This document shows, piece after piece, positions 61,228 to 64,000 of a stretch of 64,000 bases of DNA. The stretch lies in contig NVUJ01000001.1 of NCBI GenBank assembly GCA_002733135.1, positions 62,001 through 126,000 of the forward strand. Direction: 5' to 3'. The notes under the pieces were generated by a model, which ran no database searches, was not told where the DNA came from, and saw only the letters and a program-made list of their open reading frames with translations. Numbering within the stretch: the stretch's first letter is position 1; each line of letters begins with the position of its first letter. This DNA is from Cycloclasticus sp. (GTDB lineage: Bacteria; Pseudomonadota; Gammaproteobacteria; Methylococcales; Cycloclasticaceae). Position numbers and translations under genes: made by a program.

Positions 61228-62586
61228 TTAAATAAGAAAGATAGTCGCTAGGCCTAAAAAGGATAAAAATCCAATCACATCGGTCACGGTAGTTAGAACA
61301 ACACCGCCGGCTAGAGCAGGGTCGATATTGATTCGCTTAAGAATGAGTGGGATTGAAGCGCCGGCAAGTGCCGCAACGATTAAGTTAATAACCATAGCTG
61401 CTGCAATGAGCAGCCCAAGCGCTAAGCTTTGAAACCAAAACCCCGTGATAACCGCTACAACGGATGCCCACAATACGCCGTTTAAAGCGCCTACAGCTAA
61501 CTCTTTCCACAACAACCATCGGGCATTGGTTTTACCCACCTGGTTCAATGCAATACCGCGAATCACTAACATTAAGGTTTGACTACCGGCGATGCCCCCC
61601 ATGCTGGCAACGATTGGCATCAAGACGGCCAAGGCAACAATTTGCTCAATGGTAGCAGTGAATAACCCAATCACCCAAGCGGCTAGAAAGGCAGTGAATA
61701 GGTTAATACCTAACCAAACTGCTCGTCTTTTAGCGCTGCGTACCACCGGTGAGAACATGTCATCGTCTTCATCTAGTCCAGCCATGCTAAGCAACGAACG
61801 GTCGGCTTCATCACGAATAACATCGACAACGTCATCAACGGTAATACGACCAATAAGGTGATTATCGTCGTCGACAACCGGTGCGGAGACTAAATTGTAA
61901 TCCTCAAAAAACAAAGCGACTTCGTTAGCAGATACGGTTGGTTTTAAGGCTTTTTCATCCGTTTGCATGATATCGACAACGGGCTTTTTGCTACCTTCGG
62001 TTAATAAATCAGTAATATTAAGCACGCCGATATAGCGATCTTCTTTATCAACGACGAATAATTTATCGGTATTATCAGGCATTTCGCCGCGCTGTCTTAG
62101 GTATCGTAAGACAACATCGAGGTTGACGTCGGGTCTAATAGAAATCATGTCTGGATTCATCAAACCACCCGCGCTGTCTTCGTCGTATAACATGACGGAT
62201 TGCAGGCGCCGACGGTCTTGGTTAGACATTGAGCGCACAACTTGGTGCAGAACAACGTCTGGTAAATCATCGAAGATATCGGCTAAATCATCAGTTTCTA
62301 GTGAAGCCGCAGCGGTGATTAAATCATGTTCATCAGTGTGTTCAATCAAGCCCATACGGACTTCATCATTAACTTCTACCAAGATATCGCCCGTTAGTTC
62401 CGAGTCAATTAGTTTCCAGACGATACGTCTATTATTGGGTGGTAATGATTCAAGAAGATTCGCTATTTCTGCAGAATGTAGGCTGTTGATTTGTTGCCTA
62501 ACTAACGAAAGGGCACCGCTGTCTAAGCTATCTGCGAGTTGTCGCAAATGCTCATGAGTGTTCTCGTGTTGTGCAGAGGCGGACAT
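61228..62586 (-). CDS. mgtE: Magnesium transporter MgtE
   Basis: MgtE is a dimeric Mg2+ channel gated by cytosolic Mg2+. The protein has an MgtE N domain (residues about 30-130), two CBS domains (MISIRPDVNLDVVLRYLR, MQTDEKALKPTVSANEVA), and a C-terminal domain of about five helices with MGGIAGSQTLMLVIRGIAL (pore region) and GGVVLTTVTDVIGF. The ATG at 62586 is preferred over the TTG ORF start at 62598. No Mg2+ riboswitch is evident in the 92 bases upstream. It is convergent with pmbA. Confidence 0.93.
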   Translation of the reverse strand: MSASAQHENTHEHLRQLADSLDSGALSLVRQQINSLHSAEIANLLESLPPNNRRIVWKLIDSELTGDILVEVNDEVRMGLIEHTDEHDLITAAASLETDDLADIFDDLPDVVLHQVVRSMSNQDRRRLQSVMLYDEDSAGGLMNPDMISIRPDVNLDVVLRYLRQRGEMPDNTDKLFVVDKEDRYIGVLNITDLLTEGSKKPVVDIMQTDEKALKPTVSANEVALFFEDYNLVSAPVVDDDNHLIGRITVDDVVDVIRDEADRSLLSMAGLDEDDDMFSPVVRSAKRRAVWLGINLFTAFLAAWVIGLFTATIEQIVALAVLMPIVASMGGIAGSQTLMLVIRGIALNQVGKTNARWLLWKELAVGALNGVLWASVVAVITGFWFQSLALGLLIAAAMVINLIVAALAGASIPLILKRINIDPALAGGVVLTTVTDVIGFLSFLGLATIFLI

Positions 62587-62678
62587 TTTAATAGGCAATA
62601 ATCAGCTGCTAAATTCAGTCTATTCTAGACTAATATTAGAGGTGATGCGGTATTAAATTATTGGTGTTTTACGTGAAT

Positions 62679-63536
62679 TTAAGCTAATTCTCTATGTCTA
62701 GCAATGACATTTAGTCCTGCTGCTTGTAGCCTTTCGGCGAGCCTTTCAATCAAAAAAACCGAACGGTGTTGCCCTCCAGTGCAACCGATGGCAATGGATA
62801 AGTAATTGCGATTTGCGTTTGAAAATTCGGGAATCCAGCGTTCTAGGTAACGTTCAGTATCATCCAAATAATCTTGAACGAGTTCATCATTAGCAAGGAA
62901 TTCACAAACAGCCTGGTCTTGCCCCGTGTATTTGCGTAGTGATGGTTCCCAGTAGGGGTTGGGGAGACATCGGGCGTCGAAAACAAAATCAACGTCATTC
63001 GGTACACCGTGTTTGTAACCGAAAGATAATATTTGCAAAGAGAGTTGACGTTTCTTGTTGTCGGCTATACGTTCGAGAACTATGTCGCGAAGTTGATGAA
63101 TATTAGTGTGCGTCGTGTCGATTTGTAAGGTGGCATGATCCGCAATAACGGCGAGTCGTTCAATTTCAAGGTCAATCGCTTCGTCTAACGAAGTATTAGC
63201 ATCAGATAACGGGTGTTTTCTTCTGGTTTCGCTAAAGCGTTTTAGTAAACTATTTTTGTCTGCGCGCAAAAAGATAACGTCATAGGCAATGCCTTCATCT
63301 TTTAACTGTTGCATAAATTCGTCGAAGCGATTTAAAGCATCAGTTTCATTTCGTGCATCAATACCTACCGCAGCACGTTGCAGGCTGGATTTTTTAGACT
63401 GCGCTAGCAGTTTGGCAAAATCTTGTAATAAGTCGACAGGCAGATTGTCAGTACAGTAAAATCCGCAGTCTTCTAGGGTGTCTAGCGTGACACTCTTGCC
63501 AGATCCGGATAAGCCACTAACGATGATGAGTTTCAT
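62679..63536 (-). CDS. rapZ: RNase adapter protein RapZ
   Basis: RapZ binds glucosamine-6-phosphate and directs RNase E to small RNA GlmZ in E. coli. The protein has Walker A GLSGSGKSVTL, FYCTDNLPVDLL, SFGYKHGVPNDVDFVFD and the C-terminal IGCTGGQHRSVFL, all diagnostic. MKLIIVSGLSGSGKS at 63536 matches the usual start. The upstream ATG at 63554, in the loop of the terminator-like hairpin, has AAAAAGG upstream and is possible. The ptsN gene usually found between hpf and rapZ is missing. Confidence 0.93.
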   Translation of the reverse strand: MKLIIVSGLSGSGKSVTLDTLEDCGFYCTDNLPVDLLQDFAKLLAQSKKSSLQRAAVGIDARNETDALNRFDEFMQQLKDEGIAYDVIFLRADKNSLLKRFSETRRKHPLSDANTSLDEAIDLEIERLAVIADHATLQIDTTHTNIHQLRDIVLERIADNKKRQLSLQILSFGYKHGVPNDVDFVFDARCLPNPYWEPSLRKYTGQDQAVCEFLANDELVQDYLDDTERYLERWIPEFSNANRNYLSIAIGCTGGQHRSVFLIERLAERLQAAGLNVIARHRELA

Positions 63537-63540
63537 AAGT

Positions 63541-63569
63541 AAAAAGGCCGACATAGAGCCGGCCTTTTT
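63541..63569 (-). terminator. Terminator-like hairpin between hpf and rapZ
   Basis: AAAAAGGCCG (63541-63550) pairs with CGGCCTTTTT (63560-63569) across a 9-base loop. On the minus strand it follows the hpf stop by 3 bases and ends in TTTTT right before the rapZ start, so it covers the region where a ribosome would bind. It could terminate hpf transcription or act as an attenuator for rapZ. Confidence 0.7.
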
Positions 63570-63572
63570 GTG

Positions 63573-63863
63573 TTATCGGTGAGAGGATGTTTTCTCTTTA
63601 TGTTTGACGACTTGTCTATCGAGTTTATCGACCAGCGTATCGATGGCCGCGTACATATTTTCTTGAGTGTCCTCGGCAAATATTCTTGTGCCATTTAATT
63701 GAATGGTTGCCTCTGCTTTTTGCTCTAATTTTTCGACAGATAGAATGACGTGAACGTCGATAACTTTGTCAAAATGTCGTTTTATTTTATTGAATTTTGT
63801 GGTGGTGTATTCGCGTAAAGAATCAGTGATGTCAACGTGGTGCCCAGATAAAGCTAATTGCAT
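63573..63863 (-). CDS. hpf: Ribosome hibernation promoting factor, short form
   Basis: HPF pairs 70S ribosomes into inactive 100S dimers in stationary phase. The 96 residues begin QLALSGHHVDITDSLREYTTTKFNKIKRHFD and have the typical ADDMYAAID-like segment QENMYAAIDTLVDKLDRQ. The lack of a C-terminal extension marks the short form. It is preceded by rpoN, as in E. coli, with 30 bases between the two reading frames. Confidence 0.95.
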   Translation of the reverse strand: MQLALSGHHVDITDSLREYTTTKFNKIKRHFDKVIDVHVILSVEKLEQKAEATIQLNGTRIFAEDTQENMYAAIDTLVDKLDRQVVKHKEKTSSHR

Positions 63864-63893
63864 ATTACTCTCCTGTTGTGGTTACGAAAAACG

Positions 63894-64000
63894 TCAAAGG
63901 ATCCGTTTCCTTTGACTGGAAGGTGGGATGGAAATAGACTCGCGATATTTAGCAATAGTTCGTCTCGCTACATTAATGCCTTTATCAACTAGTATAGACG
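63894..64000 (-). CDS. rpoN: RNA polymerase sigma-54 factor, C-terminal fragment
   Basis: Reading from the right edge on the minus strand, the frame ends with [32 protein letters not shown] and a TGA at 63896-63894. [10 protein letters not shown] is the RpoN box that contacts the -24 element. Only about 35 residues are present. It is missing from the ORF track because it is cut by the window edge. The rpoN-hpf order supports the call. Confidence 0.92.
   Translation of the reverse strand, partial: SILVDKGINVARRTIAKYRESISIPPSSQRKRIL

Noticed and set aside
62587-62678. Mg2+ riboswitch ahead of mgtE
   Set aside because: Only 92 bases lie between rapZ and mgtE, too short for an M-box, and no matching helices are visible.

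Overview
The window reads as a chromosome segment of an AT-leaning, hydrocarbon-using gammaproteobacterium. The housekeeping gene order is gammaproteobacterial: lolB-ispE-prs-rplY-pth, tRNA-tuf-S10/spc/alpha ribosomal operons, miaB-phoH-ybeY-corC-lnt, leuS-lptE-holA, proA-nadD-rsfS-rlmH, maf-rng-yhdP-tldD, rpoN-hpf-rapZ. Two accessory blocks suggest a marine methylotroph or aromatic degrader of the Cycloclasticus/Methylophaga kind: a XylM/XylA-type monooxygenase pair, and a transport cluster of the type linked to PQQ-dependent alcohol dehydrogenases. The genus is an inference; there is no 16S gene here.

Layout. 1-3445: end of lolB, ispE, tRNA-Gln, prs, rplY, pth. 3477-5083: a promoter, tRNA-Tyr, tRNA-Gly, tRNA-Thr and tuf. 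5089-18473: 29 genes of the S10, spc and alpha operons in canonical order, including a 37-residue rpmJ missing from the ORF track, closed by an intrinsic terminator. 18527-23288: a 7Fe ferredoxin and a sulfur/thiol block (TauE-like exporter, cysB, an iron-sulfur-type cysH, gshA). 23548-27040: a minus-strand tungstate uptake operon tupABC followed by moeA. 27150-29311: acuI/yhdH, an alkyltransferase-like DNA repair gene and an alpha/beta hydrolase.

29395-33376: a strong sigma-70 promoter and an intrinsic terminator enclose a candidate small RNA of about 94 nt with a C-rich anti-Shine-Dalgarno stretch. It is followed by a periplasmic binding protein, a beta-propeller protein, an ABC ATPase and an ABC-2 permease. 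This four-gene set matches the transport system associated with PQQ alcohol dehydrogenases; by analogy with Pseudomonas putida it may take part in lanthanide acquisition. No dehydrogenase or PQQ synthesis gene lies in the window.

33406-46082: miaB-phoH-ybeY-corC-lnt, then an inserted block (DUF1329 protein, XylA-like reductase, XylM-like hydroxylase, orphan ParA) and the zinc-ribbon gene ybeL before leuS. 46096-62586: LPS assembly, replication, NAD, ribosome-silencing and RNA-processing genes, a glycine-zipper OmpA lipoprotein, yhdP, a nitrilase-family gene, tldD/pmbA and mgtE. 62679-64000: rapZ, hpf and the C-terminus of rpoN on the minus strand, with a terminator-like hairpin overlapping the rapZ translation start.

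I saw no CRISPR array, insertion sequence, prophage or rRNA gene. No alignment or folding program was run; assignments rest on motifs, lengths and gene order.
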